Shown one piece after another: positions 49,421 through 59,902 of a DNA stretch of 64,000 nucleotides; the first letter of the stretch is position 1, and each line of letters starts with the position of its first letter. A program made the position numbers and the translations under genes. Under the pieces are notes generated by a model, which saw nothing but the letters and a program-made list of their open reading frames with translations, was not told the DNA's origin and made no database searches. Source of the stretch: Streptomyces hilarionis (lineage in GTDB: Bacteria > Actinomycetota > Actinomycetes > Streptomycetales > Streptomycetaceae); NCBI RefSeq assembly GCF_024539675.1, contig NZ_JAHHIT010000002.1, positions 1 through 64,000 of the forward strand, read 5' to 3'.

Positions 49421-52400
49421 GTGAGTTCGCCGTCGACCTCCGCGCCCCTGCTCGACGGAGCGCTGCGGACGCAGCCCCCGAGCGGGAGGCCTCGCCTCGG
49501 ACCGCCGTCCGCCCACGGTCCGGGATCGCACCTGGTCCACCAGCTTCTGCTGGCCCTGGTCTGCGCGGTGTACGCCGTCGGCTCCGCGCTGGGCTGGGGC
49601 TCCGACCGACTCGCGCTGATCATGGGCGACTTCGGGCTCACCGGTGCGGCCGGCACGGCCGCCGTCTCCTGTCTCCTCTATGCGCGCAGCCGCCGTGTGC
49701 GCTTTCGGCCCGCCTGGATGCTGTTCTCGCTCTCCTCGGCCATGGCGGCCCTCGGCAACCTGGTCTGGGGCTGGTACGAGGTGGTCCTCGGCCGCCCCGT
49801 GCCCAGCCCCAGCTTCGCCGACCTGTTCTTCCTGTGCTTCGCGCCCCCCGCCATCGTGGGGCTGCTGGTGCTCGCCGCCCGCCCCATGACGAAGGCCGGC
49901 TGGGTCTGCCTGGCGCTGGACGCCTGGCTGATCGCCGGCTCGCTGCTCACCCTCTCCTGGAGCCTCGCGCTCGCCCAGGCCGCCAAGTTCGACGGCCCCA
50001 GCGTGGCGCACGCCGCCCTCTCGCTGGCGTACCCGCTGCTGGACATCGCGCTGGTGAGCATGGTGCTGGTGCTGCACTTCCGGCGCACCTCCGTGAACCG
50101 CACGGCGGTGAACACGGCCGTCGGCGCCCTCGCGCTGACCGTGATGTGCGACGCCCTGTTCACCTCGCCGCTGCTGCACAACAACTACCGCTCGGGCCAG
50201 CTCCTCGACGCGGGCTGGTTCGCCGGCTCGCTGCTCCTGGCCTACGCGCCCTGGGCCGCCTCCCGCCGACAGGCCGCGGAGGAGGGGCACACGCGCGTGG
50301 TGCTCGAACACCTCCCCGGCCAGCGCGTCGGCGGGCGCCCCCAGGCCCAGCCGCGCATCCCGGGCCGCGCCCGGCAGTCCGCGCCGCAGGAGGCCCGCAC
50401 CCCCCTGCACCCGCAGGCCCCGACGCCTGCGCAGGGAGGCGATCACGGCCGCTTCCCGGTCACCCGGCCCATCACCGGCTCGCTGGCCGCGCTGACGCCC
50501 TATCTCGCCGCCGCCGTCTGCACCCTGGGGATCCTCTACAACGTCCTCAACGGACGCAGCGTCGACCGCGTGGTGCTGCTGACCGGCGGCACGGTCGTGC
50601 TCGCCCTGGTGGTGCGCCAGGGGATCATGCTGCTCGACAACATCACCCTCACCCAGGAACTGGCGCAGAAGGAGAACCACTTCCGCTCCCTGGTGCAGGG
50701 CTCCAGCGACGTCATCATGATCGCCGCGCCCAGCGGGGTGCTGCGCTATGTCTCCCCGGCCGCCGCCGGCGTCTACGGCCGGTCCGCCGAGGACCTCGTG
50801 GGCACCGAGCTCGCCGACCTGATCCACCCCGGCGACCTGGGCTGCGTGGTGCACGAGGTGCGCCGCTTCCTCGCGGCGAGCCCCCAGGACGAGCCCACCA
50901 CCCGCATCGAGTGCCGGTTCCGCTCCGGCGACGGCGGCTGGCTCAACGTCGAGTCCACCGTCAACCGCCACCACGGGGGCCTGATCTTCAACAGCCGGGA
51001 CGTCACCGAGCGCGTGCGGCTACAGGCCCAGCTCCAGCACAACGCCGAGCACGACCCGCTCACCGACCTGCCCAACCGCGCGCTGTTCACCCGGCGCGTC
51101 CAGCAGGCCCTGTCCGGCCGGCGCAGCTCCGACCGCGGCCAGGCCCTGCGGGGCACGGCGGTCCTCTTCATCGACCTCGACGGGTTCAAGGCCGTCAACG
51201 ACACCATCGGCCACGCGGCCGGCGACCAGCTCCTGGTCCAGGCCGCCCGCCGGCTCCAGGACGCGGTCCGCACGTCGGACACCGCCTCCCGGCTCGGCGG
51301 CGACGAGTTCGCGGCCCTGATCGTCGGCGACGGCGTCCGCGACCGTGCCGCCCGTGAACGGCACATACTGGAACTCGCCGACCGCCTGCGCCTCACGCTC
51401 TCCCAGCCGTACCTCATCGACGGCGGCGAGGTGCGGGTCGCCGCGTCCATCGGCGTCGCCTTCGCCGAGCCCGGCCTCGGCGCCGGGGAACTGCTGCGCA
51501 ACGCCGACCTCGCCATGTACCGCGCCAAGGCCGGCGGCAAGGGCCGCGTCGAGCTCTACAAGCCGCAGATGCAGCAGGACGTCGTGCGCAAGGCCGAACT
51601 GGCCACCCGGCTGCGGGCCGCGCTGCACGACGGCGAGTTCGCGCTGCTGCACCAGCCCGTGGCGCGCCTGGAGGACGGCCGGATCACGGCGGTGGCCGCG
51701 CAGGCCCGCTGGCGCTCCTCCCAGGGCGTCCTCTTCACACCGGCCGAGTTCCTGCGCGTCGCGGAGGACGGCGACAGGACGGCCGAGCTGGGCCGCTGGG
51801 TGCTGGAGGAGGCCGTCGAGCAGGCCGCCGACCGGACCGCGAGCGGGCTGACCCTGCCGGTGGTCGTGCGGATGGGCGCCCGGCGGCTGACGGACCGTTC
51901 GATGCCCCTGGGCTCGGTGGAGGCGCTGCTGACCCGGCACGGGCTGCCGTCCGGTTCGCTCGTGGTCGAGCTCTCCGACACCGACCCCAGGGTGCCGCTG
52001 GACGAGCTGGAGCGCCGTCTGGGGGCCCTGAAGCGCCTCGGGGTCCGCATCGCCCTGGACGGCTTCGGCAGCGGCTACGCGGCCCTCACGGCGCTGCGCC
52101 GGCTCCCCGTGGACATCCTCAAGCTGGACCGCTCGCTGGTCGAGGGCGTCGTCGAGTCCGCGCGCCTGCACAAGATCACCAGTGGGCTGCTGCGGATCGC
52201 CGGCGACCTGGGGCTCCAGTCGGTCGCCGACGGCGTGGACCTTCCCGAACAGGTCGTCGCACTGCGGGCGATGGGCTGCACCCACGGCCAGGGCATGGCC
52301 TTCTCCGGGCCGCTGGACGAGTACCGGCTGCGCCGGGCCCTGGCGACGGGCCGCTTCCCGGTGCCGCACGGACCCGGGGAGCCCGCGTTCGCGGGCGGCG

Positions 52401-52519
52401 GCGCGGGGGTGTACACCAGTGGTGTCCACGCCGGCGGCGTCGTCGGCGGCGTCACCGCCGTGCTGGGGAGCGCAAGTGCCCGTCGCTCACATAATGAGAC
52501 TCACGTCCCACCCACTTGA
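49421..52519 (+). CDS. Membrane PAS-GGDEF-EAL protein with degenerate EAL domain
   Basis: 1032 residues from GTG 49421 (upstream GTG 49199 gives 1106, but GGGAGG precedes 49421). Domains: about nine membrane helices (45-290 and 350-400), PAS (about 415-540), GGDEF with intact GGDEF (626-630) after FIDLDGFKAVND, then EAL. The EAL is degenerate: AQARW replaces EALxRW, DGFGSGY replaces DDFGTGY, ADGVD replaces AEGVE. It is probably a diguanylate cyclase without PDE activity. It may be the gene called cdgF in streptomycetes (from memory, unsure). The C-terminus (about 965-1032) is Gly-rich. Confidence 0.88.
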   Translation: MSSPSTSAPLLDGALRTQPPSGRPRLGPPSAHGPGSHLVHQLLLALVCAVYAVGSALGWGSDRLALIMGDFGLTGAAGTAAVSCLLYARSRRVRFRPAWMLFSLSSAMAALGNLVWGWYEVVLGRPVPSPSFADLFFLCFAPPAIVGLLVLAARPMTKAGWVCLALDAWLIAGSLLTLSWSLALAQAAKFDGPSVAHAALSLAYPLLDIALVSMVLVLHFRRTSVNRTAVNTAVGALALTVMCDALFTSPLLHNNYRSGQLLDAGWFAGSLLLAYAPWAASRRQAAEEGHTRVVLEHLPGQRVGGRPQAQPRIPGRARQSAPQEARTPLHPQAPTPAQGGDHGRFPVTRPITGSLAALTPYLAAAVCTLGILYNVLNGRSVDRVVLLTGGTVVLALVVRQGIMLLDNITLTQELAQKENHFRSLVQGSSDVIMIAAPSGVLRYVSPAAAGVYGRSAEDLVGTELADLIHPGDLGCVVHEVRRFLAASPQDEPTTRIECRFRSGDGGWLNVESTVNRHHGGLIFNSRDVTERVRLQAQLQHNAEHDPLTDLPNRALFTRRVQQALSGRRSSDRGQALRGTAVLFIDLDGFKAVNDTIGHAAGDQLLVQAARRLQDAVRTSDTASRLGGDEFAALIVGDGVRDRAARERHILELADRLRLTLSQPYLIDGGEVRVAASIGVAFAEPGLGAGELLRNADLAMYRAKAGGKGRVELYKPQMQQDVVRKAELATRLRAALHDGEFALLHQPVARLEDGRITAVAAQARWRSSQGVLFTPAEFLRVAEDGDRTAELGRWVLEEAVEQAADRTASGLTLPVVVRMGARRLTDRSMPLGSVEALLTRHGLPSGSLVVELSDTDPRVPLDELERRLGALKRLGVRIALDGFGSGYAALTALRRLPVDILKLDRSLVEGVVESARLHKITSGLLRIAGDLGLQSVADGVDLPEQVVALRAMGCTHGQGMAFSGPLDEYRLRRALATGRFPVPHGPGEPAFAGGGAGVYTSGVHAGGVVGGVTAVLGSASARRSHNETHVPPT

Positions 52520-52552
52520 CAGTCGGTGCGCGCCAGGGGGAGGGTCAATGCC

Positions 52553-52594
52553 ATGCGCACCCGAATTCTCGTACTTGGAAAGCGCGTCGGCTGA
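52553..52594 (+). CDS. ilvB leader peptide, MRTRILVLGKRVG
   Basis: A 13-residue ORF with AGGGGGAGGG upstream and a stop at 52592-52594. Five of its 13 residues are Ile, Leu or Val (I-L-V-L and V). Such a peptide upstream of ilvB is known in actinobacteria, where ribosome stalling on scarce branched-chain aminoacyl-tRNAs controls an attenuator. The terminator hairpin lies 55 nt further on. Confidence 0.85.
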   Translation: MRTRILVLGKRVG

Positions 52595-52648
52595 AGCTGG
52601 TGACGTCCGGTCGGACCGGAACTCACCGCGACCCACACCCGGCGCGCT

Positions 52649-52682
52649 CCCCTCGCTTGCCTATCGGCACGAGGGGTTTTTT
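52649..52682 (+). terminator. Attenuator terminator of ilvB
   Basis: CCCCTCG (52649-52655) pairs with CGAGGGG (52670-52676), and inside it TGCC pairs with GGCA. Six T follow (52677-52682). It is preceded by the branched-chain leader peptide and is 101 nt before the ilvB start. Confidence 0.9.
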
Positions 52683-52783
52683 GTTGCACAAAACCCGCAG
52701 GCTCCGCCCGCAGCAGGACCGGCACGACCCGCACCACCCGCACGACCCTCAGTAAAACCCTCAGCATCGAGAAGAGAATGCCG
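52683..52783 (+). promoter_or_regulatory. ilvB mRNA leader downstream of the attenuator
   Basis: About 100 nt between attenuator and ilvB, with several GC-rich repeats (gcccgcagcaggaccggc, cacgacccgcaccacccgcac). GAGAAGAG is the Shine-Dalgarno. No extra gene is seen. Confidence 0.6.
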
Positions 52784-54628
52784 ATGACCGAGCAGGCCAC
52801 CGGGGCCCATCCGCAGCCGCGGCCCCGATCCGGAGGACACTCCGCGACCGTCGAGCACGTGACGGGTGCGCAGTCCCTCATCCGTTCTCTCGAGGAGGTC
52901 GGCGCCGACACGGTATTCGGCATTCCCGGCGGTGCGATCCTTCCCGCCTACGACCCGCTGATGGACTCCACCCGCGTCCGGCACGTCCTGGTCCGGCACG
53001 AGCAGGGCGCCGGTCACGCCGCCACCGGCTACGCCCAGGCCACCGGCCGCGTCGGCGTCTGCATGGCGACCTCCGGGCCCGGCGCCACCAACCTGGTGAC
53101 CCCCATCGCCGACGCCCACATGGACTCGGTGCCGCTCGTGGCGATCACCGGGCAGGTGGCCTCCAAGGCGATCGGCACGGACGCCTTCCAGGAGGCGGAC
53201 ATCGTCGGCATCACCATGCCGATCACCAAGCACAACTTCCTGGTCACCAGGGCCGAGGACATCCCGCAGGTCATCGCGCAGGCGTTCCACATCGCCTCCA
53301 CCGGCCGTCCGGGCCCGGTCCTGGTGGACATCGCCAAGGACGCCCTCCAGGCGAAGACGACGTTCTCCTGGCCGCCCGTCATGGACCTGCCCGGCTACCG
53401 CCCGGTGACCAAGCCGCACGCCAAGCAGATCCGCGAGGCCGCGAAGCTGATCACCGCCGCGAAGCGGCCGATCCTGTACGTCGGCGGCGGCGTGCTCAAG
53501 GCCGGCGCCACCGCCGAGCTGAAGGTGCTGGCCGAGCTGACCGGCGCGCCCGTCACCACCACGCTGATGGCGCTGGGCGCGTTCCCCGACAGCCACCCGC
53601 AGCACCTGGGCATGCCCGGCATGCACGGCTCCGTGGCCGCCGTCACCGGACTGCAGAAGGCCGACCTGATCGTCGCCCTCGGCGCCCGCTTCGACGACCG
53701 CGTCACCGGCAAGCTCGACAGCTTCGCGCCCTTCGCCAAGATCGTCCACGCGGACATCGACCCGGCGGAGATCGGCAAGAACCGCACCGCCGACGTCCCG
53801 ATCGTGGGCGACGCGCGCGAGGTCATCGCCGACCTGGTGCAGGCCGTCCAGAAGGAGCACAGCGAGGGCCAGCGGGGCGACTACACCGCCTGGTGGAAGG
53901 ACCTCAGCCGCTGGCGCGAGACCTACCCGCTCGGCTACGACCAGCCCTCCGACGGCTCGCTCTCCCCGCAGCAGGTCATCGAGCGGATCGGACAGCTCGC
54001 CCCCGAGGGGACGATCTTCGCCGCAGGCGTCGGCCAGCACCAGATGTGGGCGGCGCACTTCATCCGGTACGAGCAGCCCGCCACCTGGCTGAACTCCGGC
54101 GGCGCGGGCACGATGGGCTACGCGGTCCCGGCCGCGATGGGCGCCAAGGCCGGCGCGCCCGACCAGGCGGTCTGGGCGATCGACGGCGACGGCTGCTTCC
54201 AGATGACCAACCAGGAGCTCACCACCTGCGCCCTGAACAACATCCCGATCAAGGTCGCCATCATCAACAACGGCGCCCTCGGGATGGTCCGCCAGTGGCA
54301 GACCCTGTTCTACAACCAGCGCTACTCCAACACGGTGCTGCACTCCGGTCCCCACGACGTGAACCCCGACGCCCGGGGCACGCGCGTCCCGGACTTCGTG
54401 AAGCTGTCCGAGGCCATGGGCTGCCACGCGATCCGCTGCGAGTCCCCTGACGACCTCGACAAGGTCATCGAGGAGGCGAACTCGATCAACGACCGCCCGG
54501 TCGTCGTCGACTTCATCGTCCACGAGGACGCGATGGTGTGGCCGATGGTGGCCGCCGGCACCTCCAACGACGAGATCATGGCCGCCCGGGACGTCCGCCC
54601 CGACTTCGGCGACAACGAAGACGACTGA
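52784..54628 (+). CDS. ilvB: Acetolactate synthase large (catalytic) subunit
   Basis: ThDP enzyme for the first common step of Val, Leu and Ile synthesis. 614 residues from ATG 52784 (ATG 52778 is an alternative; 52784 spaces better from GAGAAGAG). Signatures: [15 protein letters not shown], the catalytic Glu in [15 protein letters not shown], and the ThDP motif with [15 protein letters not shown] and [12 protein letters not shown]. Controlled by the leader-peptide attenuator. ilvN follows after 22 nt. Confidence 0.97.
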   Translation: MTEQATGAHPQPRPRSGGHSATVEHVTGAQSLIRSLEEVGADTVFGIPGGAILPAYDPLMDSTRVRHVLVRHEQGAGHAATGYAQATGRVGVCMATSGPGATNLVTPIADAHMDSVPLVAITGQVASKAIGTDAFQEADIVGITMPITKHNFLVTRAEDIPQVIAQAFHIASTGRPGPVLVDIAKDALQAKTTFSWPPVMDLPGYRPVTKPHAKQIREAAKLITAAKRPILYVGGGVLKAGATAELKVLAELTGAPVTTTLMALGAFPDSHPQHLGMPGMHGSVAAVTGLQKADLIVALGARFDDRVTGKLDSFAPFAKIVHADIDPAEIGKNRTADVPIVGDAREVIADLVQAVQKEHSEGQRGDYTAWWKDLSRWRETYPLGYDQPSDGSLSPQQVIERIGQLAPEGTIFAAGVGQHQMWAAHFIRYEQPATWLNSGGAGTMGYAVPAAMGAKAGAPDQAVWAIDGDGCFQMTNQELTTCALNNIPIKVAIINNGALGMVRQWQTLFYNQRYSNTVLHSGPHDVNPDARGTRVPDFVKLSEAMGCHAIRCESPDDLDKVIEEANSINDRPVVVDFIVHEDAMVWPMVAAGTSNDEIMAARDVRPDFGDNEDD

Positions 54629-54650
54629 GCGAGAGAGACGTAAAGAAGAC

Positions 54651-55175
54651 ATGTCCAAGCACACGCTCTCCGTCCTGGTGGAGAACAAGCCGGGCATCCT
54701 GGCCCGGATCGCCGCCCTGTTCTCGCGCCGCGGCTTCAACATCGACTCGCTCGCCGTCGGCGTCACCGAGCACGCCGACATCTCCCGCATCACGATCGTG
54801 GTGAGCGTGGAGGCCCTGCCGCTGGAACAGGTCACCAAGCAGCTCAACAAGCTCGTCGAGGTGCTCAAGATCGTCGAGCTGGAGCCGGGACAGGCCGTTC
54901 AGCGCGAACTCGTTCTGGTGAAGGTGCGCTCCGACAACGAGACGCGCTCCCAGATCGTGGAGATCGTCCAGCTGTTCCGCGCCAAGACCGTCGACGTCTC
55001 CCCGGAGGCCGTGACCATCGAGGCCACCGGCAGCAGCGACAAGCTGTCCGCCATGCTCAAGATGCTCGAGCCGTACGGCATCAAGGAACTGGTCCAGTCC
55101 GGCACGATCGCGATCGGCCGTGGCGCCCGTTCGATCACGGACCGGTCCCTGCGCTCACTCGACCGGTCGGCTTAA
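54651..55175 (+). CDS. ilvN: Acetolactate synthase small (regulatory) subunit
   Basis: 174 residues. N-terminal ACT domain (LSVLVENKPGILARIAALFSRRGFNIDSLAVG) that binds valine for feedback inhibition, and a C-terminal domain (SQIVEIVQLFRAKTVDVSPEAVTIEATG) typical of IlvN/H. It is in the same operon as ilvB. The hairpin at 55187-55212 lies 12 nt after the stop. Confidence 0.97.
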   Translation: MSKHTLSVLVENKPGILARIAALFSRRGFNIDSLAVGVTEHADISRITIVVSVEALPLEQVTKQLNKLVEVLKIVELEPGQAVQRELVLVKVRSDNETRSQIVEIVQLFRAKTVDVSPEAVTIEATGSSDKLSAMLKMLEPYGIKELVQSGTIAIGRGARSITDRSLRSLDRSA

Positions 55176-56294
<1,119 letters not shown>

Positions 56295-56300
56295 CCTCGG

Positions 56301-56339
56301 GGACAGGGGCCGGAGCGCGCTGCTCCGGCCCCCTTGTCC
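56301..56339 (+). terminator. Terminator of ilvC
   Basis: GGGGCCGGAGC (56306-56316) pairs with GCTCCGGCCCC (56322-56332) around a 5-nt loop. Flanking GGACA/TTGTCC extends the stem. It is 6 nt after the ilvC stop. Confidence 0.88.
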
Positions 56340-56527
56340 ATTCCGTCCGACCACGGACGGGTGATCCTTCCGCGGAGGCATGAGGCGACCTCCGCCGCAG
56401 CACTACACTGCTGCATACATTCGCGTTCAGGCCCACAGCGTCGTGCGTCTTCCACGCGGCTAGCCCCTCCCTCCGCCTGCGGCCGTCGGGACGGCCGTCC
56501 GCACGCACTGGACTTGTGAGGACTCAC
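56340..56527 (+). promoter_or_regulatory. Promoter region of serA
   Basis: 188 nt. GCAGCA-ctacac-TGCTGC (about 56398-56415) is a 6-bp inverted repeat that contains TACACT, a possible -10. GAGG lies about 6 nt before GTG 56528. Confidence 0.5.
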
Positions 56528-58117
56528 GTGAGCTCGAAACCTGTCGTACTCATCGCTGAAGAGCTGTCGCCCGCGACCGTGGACGCACTCGGCCCGGACT
56601 TCGAGATCCGGCACTGCAACGGAGCGGACCGAGCCGAACTGCTCCCGGCCATCGCCGACGTCGACGCCATCCTGATCCGCTCGGCCACCAAGGTCGACGC
56701 CGAGGCGATCGCCGCCGCGCACAAGCTGAAGGTCGTCGCACGAGCCGGCGTCGGCCTGGACAACGTCGACGTCTCCGCCGCCACCAAGGCCGGCGTGATG
56801 GTCGTCAACGCCCCCACCTCGAACATCGTGACCGCCGCCGAGCTGGCCTGCGGTCTGCTGCTCGCCACCGCCCGCCACATCCCGCAGGCCAACGCCGCGC
56901 TGAAGAACGGCGAGTGGAAGCGCAGCAAGTACACGGGCGTGGAGCTCGCCGAGAAGACCCTCGGCGTCGTCGGCCTCGGCCGCATCGGCGCGCTCGTCGC
57001 GCAGCGCATGTCCGGCTTCGGCATGAAGGTCGTCGCCTACGACCCCTACGTGCAGCCCGCGCGCGCCGCCCAGATGGGCGTGAAGGTCCTCTCGCTGGAC
57101 GAGCTGCTCGAGGTCTCCGACTTCATCACCGTCCACCTGCCCAAGACCCCCGAGACGGTCGGTCTGATCGGCGACGAGGCGCTGCGCAAGGTCAAGCCGA
57201 GCGTGCGCATCGTCAACGCCGCGCGCGGCGGGATCGTCGACGAGGAGGCGCTGTACTCGGCGCTCAAGGAGGGCCGCGTCGCCGGCGCCGGTCTCGACGT
57301 GTACGCGAAGGAGCCCTGCACCGACTCCCCGCTGTTCGAGTTCGACCAGGTCGTGGCCACCCCGCACCTCGGCGCGTCCACCGACGAGGCGCAGGAGAAG
57401 GCCGGCATCGCGGTCGCGCGGTCGGTGCGCCTGGCGCTCGCCGGTGAGCTCGTCCCCGACGCGGTGAACGTCCAGGGCGGCGTCATCGCCGAGGACGTCA
57501 AGCCCGGTCTGCCGCTCGCCGAGCGCCTCGGCCGGATCTTCACCGCGCTCGCCGGCGAGGTCGCGGTCCGCCTCGACGTCGAGGTGTACGGCGAGATCAC
57601 CCAGCACGACGTGAAGGTCCTGGAGCTCAGCGCCCTCAAGGGCGTCTTCGAGGACGTCGTCGACGAGACGGTGTCCTACGTCAACGCGCCGCTGTTCGCG
57701 CAGGAGCGCGGGGTCGAGGTGCGGCTGACGACCAGCTCGGAGTCGGCCGACCACCGCAACGTCGTCACCGTGCGCGGGACGCTCTCGGACGGCGAGGAGG
57801 TGTCGGTCTCCGGCACGCTGGCCGGCCCCAAGCACCTCCAGAAGATCGTCGCGGTCGGCGACTACGACGTGGACCTCGCGCTCGCCGACCACATGGTCGT
57901 CCTGCGGTACGAGGACCGGCCGGGCGTCGTCGGCACGGTGGGCCGGGTGTTCGGCGAGGCCGGGATCAACATCGCCGGCATGCAGGTCGCCCGCGCGGTC
58001 GCCGGCGGCGAGGCGCTGGCCGTGCTGACCGTCGACGACACGGTGCCGCCCGCGGTGCTGACGGAGGTCGCGGAGGAGATCGGCGCGACGTCCGCGCGTG
58101 CCGTGAACCTCGTCTGA
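56528..58117 (+). CDS. serA: D-3-phosphoglycerate dehydrogenase
   Basis: First step of serine synthesis from glycolysis. 529 residues from GTG 56528 (GAGG about 6 nt upstream; GTG 56516 is an alternative with no gain). Domains: catalytic/NAD domain with LGVVGLGRIGALVAQRM, RIVNAARGGIVDEEAL and ATPHLGASTDEAQ; an allosteric substrate-binding domain after residue 320; and a C-terminal ACT domain (EDRPGVVGTVGRVFGEAGINIAGMQ). The long type I form has serine feedback sites in the ACT domain. Complements the sdaA/glyA block at the left end functionally. Confidence 0.97.
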   Translation: MSSKPVVLIAEELSPATVDALGPDFEIRHCNGADRAELLPAIADVDAILIRSATKVDAEAIAAAHKLKVVARAGVGLDNVDVSAATKAGVMVVNAPTSNIVTAAELACGLLLATARHIPQANAALKNGEWKRSKYTGVELAEKTLGVVGLGRIGALVAQRMSGFGMKVVAYDPYVQPARAAQMGVKVLSLDELLEVSDFITVHLPKTPETVGLIGDEALRKVKPSVRIVNAARGGIVDEEALYSALKEGRVAGAGLDVYAKEPCTDSPLFEFDQVVATPHLGASTDEAQEKAGIAVARSVRLALAGELVPDAVNVQGGVIAEDVKPGLPLAERLGRIFTALAGEVAVRLDVEVYGEITQHDVKVLELSALKGVFEDVVDETVSYVNAPLFAQERGVEVRLTTSSESADHRNVVTVRGTLSDGEEVSVSGTLAGPKHLQKIVAVGDYDVDLALADHMVVLRYEDRPGVVGTVGRVFGEAGINIAGMQVARAVAGGEALAVLTVDDTVPPAVLTEVAEEIGATSARAVNLV

Positions 58118-58232
58118 GGTTCACCGCACGGTCCGGGGGCCCCCGCCCCCGGGCCCCCGCTTCGGCCCGTGAAGGGGCCTCGTCCTCGAAACGCCGGACG
58201 GGCCGGAGTGACCCGACCCGGTTCGAAGACGC

Positions 58233-58273
58233 ACGCCGGACGGGCTGAGAACCTCAGCCCGTCCGGCGTTTTT
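58233..58273 (+). terminator. Rho-independent terminator of serA
   Basis: Perfect 17-bp stem (58233-58249 with 58253-58269), 3-nt loop, then T5 (58269-58273). An upstream partial copy of the left arm (cgccggacgggc) is at about 58191. On the minus strand there is no T-tract, so it acts less well for the convergent exporter. Confidence 0.92.
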
Positions 58274-58284
58274 CGTCCGTGCTG

Positions 58285-59805
58285 TCACCCGGCGTCGCCG
58301 ACGCGGCTTCGTCGCAGCGTCGCCGTCGCCGCCACCGCGGCTCCCAGGAGGACCACCGCTCCGGCGATCGCCGCCCCCCGCATCCCCTCGGTGAAGGCCT
58401 CGCGGGCCGCGGCGGCCAGGGCGTCTCCCGTGCTCCCGGGCAGGTGAGCGGCGGTCGCCAGAGCCCCGCCGAGGGTCTCGCGGGCCTCCGCGGGGGCCGA
58501 GGACGGCATGGCGTGGCGGTAGAGCGCGGTGCCGATGGAGCCCAGGACCGCCATCCCCAGCGCGCCGCCGAACTCCGCGCCCGTCTCCAGCAGGGAGGAC
58601 GCCGAGCCCGCCCGCTCGACCGGGGCCGTGCTCATCGCCAGGTCCGTCATCTGGGACAGGACCATGACGATCCCCGAGGCGAGGACCCCGCAGGCGGTCA
58701 GGACGAGCCACAGGGAGTCGGTGTCCGCGAGGGCGAGGAGACCGTAGCCGCCCGCGCCGATCACGAAGCCCGCGGTCACCACGTGGGCCCGGTCGACGCC
58801 CTTGTGGACCAGGGAGGTGGCCAGGGGGGCCGCCATGCCGATCGGGACCGACGGCAGCAGCGCCCACAGCGCCGCCTCCAGCGCACTGCGGCCGAGGACC
58901 GACTGAAGGTACTGCGTGGTGAAGAACGCCGAGCCCAGCATCCCGAACGAGGAGACGAGGTTCAGCACGACCGCGGGGGCGAAGCCGGGCCGGCGGAACA
59001 GGGCGGGGGAGATCATCGGGGCGGCTGCCGTGCGCTGGCGGTGGACGAAGAGGGCGGCGAAGAGCAGGCCCACGAGCACGCAGGAGACGTACTCGGTGTG
59101 CCATCCCTCGGCGGCGATCTCCTTGAGGCCGTAGATCACGGGGAGCACGCCGGCCATCGACAGCGGGACGCTCAGCCAGTCGAAGCGGCCGGGGGCGGGG
59201 TCGCGCGACTCGGGCAGCAGGACCGGGCCGAGGACGAGCAGCAGGGCCATCGCGGGCAGGTTGACCAGGAAGACCGAGCCCCACCAGAAGTACTGGACCA
59301 GGACGCCGCTCATCACCGAGCCGAGCGCGATGCCGCCCGTCATCACGCCGGACCACAGGCCGATCGCCTTCGCGCGCTGGCCGGGGTCGGCGAACATCGT
59401 GCGGATCAGCGCCATCGTCGAGGGCATCAGGGTCGCGCCGCCGATGCCGAGGACCGCACGGGCGGCGATCAGGGTGCCGGCGCTGTCGGCGTAGGCCGCG
59501 ATCAGCGAGGCGGCGCCGAAGGCGGCCGCGCCGATCAGCAGCAGCCTGCGGCGGCCGACGCGGTCGCCGAGCGAGCCCATCGTCATCAGCAGTCCGGCCA
59601 GGACGAACGCGTAGACGTCGAAGATCCACAGCTGCTGGGTGCCGCTCGGGTGCAGGTCCGCGTTGATCGCGGGGATGGCGAAGTAGAGGACGGAGACGTC
59701 CATGGAGACCAGCAGCAGCGGCAGCATCAGCACGCCGAGGGCGGTCCATTCGCGGCGGCCGGCGCGGGCGGCCGGGGGTGTGGCGGTGCTCGTCGGGTTC
59801 GTCAT
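58285..59805 (-). CDS. MFS drug exporter, DHA2 (14-TM) family
   Basis: 506 residues with 14 membrane helices. Motif A is GSLGDRVGRRRLLL after helix 2; motif C-like AVLGIGGATLMPSTMALI; N-terminal motif D1 LLVSMDVSVLYFAIPAI. The EmrB/QacA-like proteins export diverse drugs or self-made antibiotics with proton exchange. It is divergent from a TetR gene with 97 nt between starts, which suggests TetR control. Confidence 0.93.
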   Translation of the reverse strand: MTNPTSTATPPAARAGRREWTALGVLMLPLLLVSMDVSVLYFAIPAINADLHPSGTQQLWIFDVYAFVLAGLLMTMGSLGDRVGRRRLLLIGAAAFGAASLIAAYADSAGTLIAARAVLGIGGATLMPSTMALIRTMFADPGQRAKAIGLWSGVMTGGIALGSVMSGVLVQYFWWGSVFLVNLPAMALLLVLGPVLLPESRDPAPGRFDWLSVPLSMAGVLPVIYGLKEIAAEGWHTEYVSCVLVGLLFAALFVHRQRTAAAPMISPALFRRPGFAPAVVLNLVSSFGMLGSAFFTTQYLQSVLGRSALEAALWALLPSVPIGMAAPLATSLVHKGVDRAHVVTAGFVIGAGGYGLLALADTDSLWLVLTACGVLASGIVMVLSQMTDLAMSTAPVERAGSASSLLETGAEFGGALGMAVLGSIGTALYRHAMPSSAPAEARETLGGALATAAHLPGSTGDALAAAAREAFTEGMRGAAIAGAVVLLGAAVAATATLRRSRVGDAG

Positions 59806-59902
59806 GCCGATGACTGTACGAGTGTATTAAACGGTTGTCTAGAACGAATGTATAAGTCATCCGTATGGGACGTCTGTATGGATCCGGAGTAGGGTGTCGG
59901 GC
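59806..59902. promoter_or_regulatory. Divergent promoter/operator, exporter and TetR
   Basis: Lower GC. TGTAT occurs three times (about 59836, 59850, 59875) and TCTAGA sits near the centre, but no perfect palindrome was found. TAGGGT (59890-59895) ends 7 nt before the tetR ATG 59903, so tetR may be leaderless. Confidence 0.55.

Noticed and set aside
52516-52521. TTGACA as -35 for ilvB
   Set aside because: No -10 at 16-18 nt; the region there is the leader peptide's Shine-Dalgarno.
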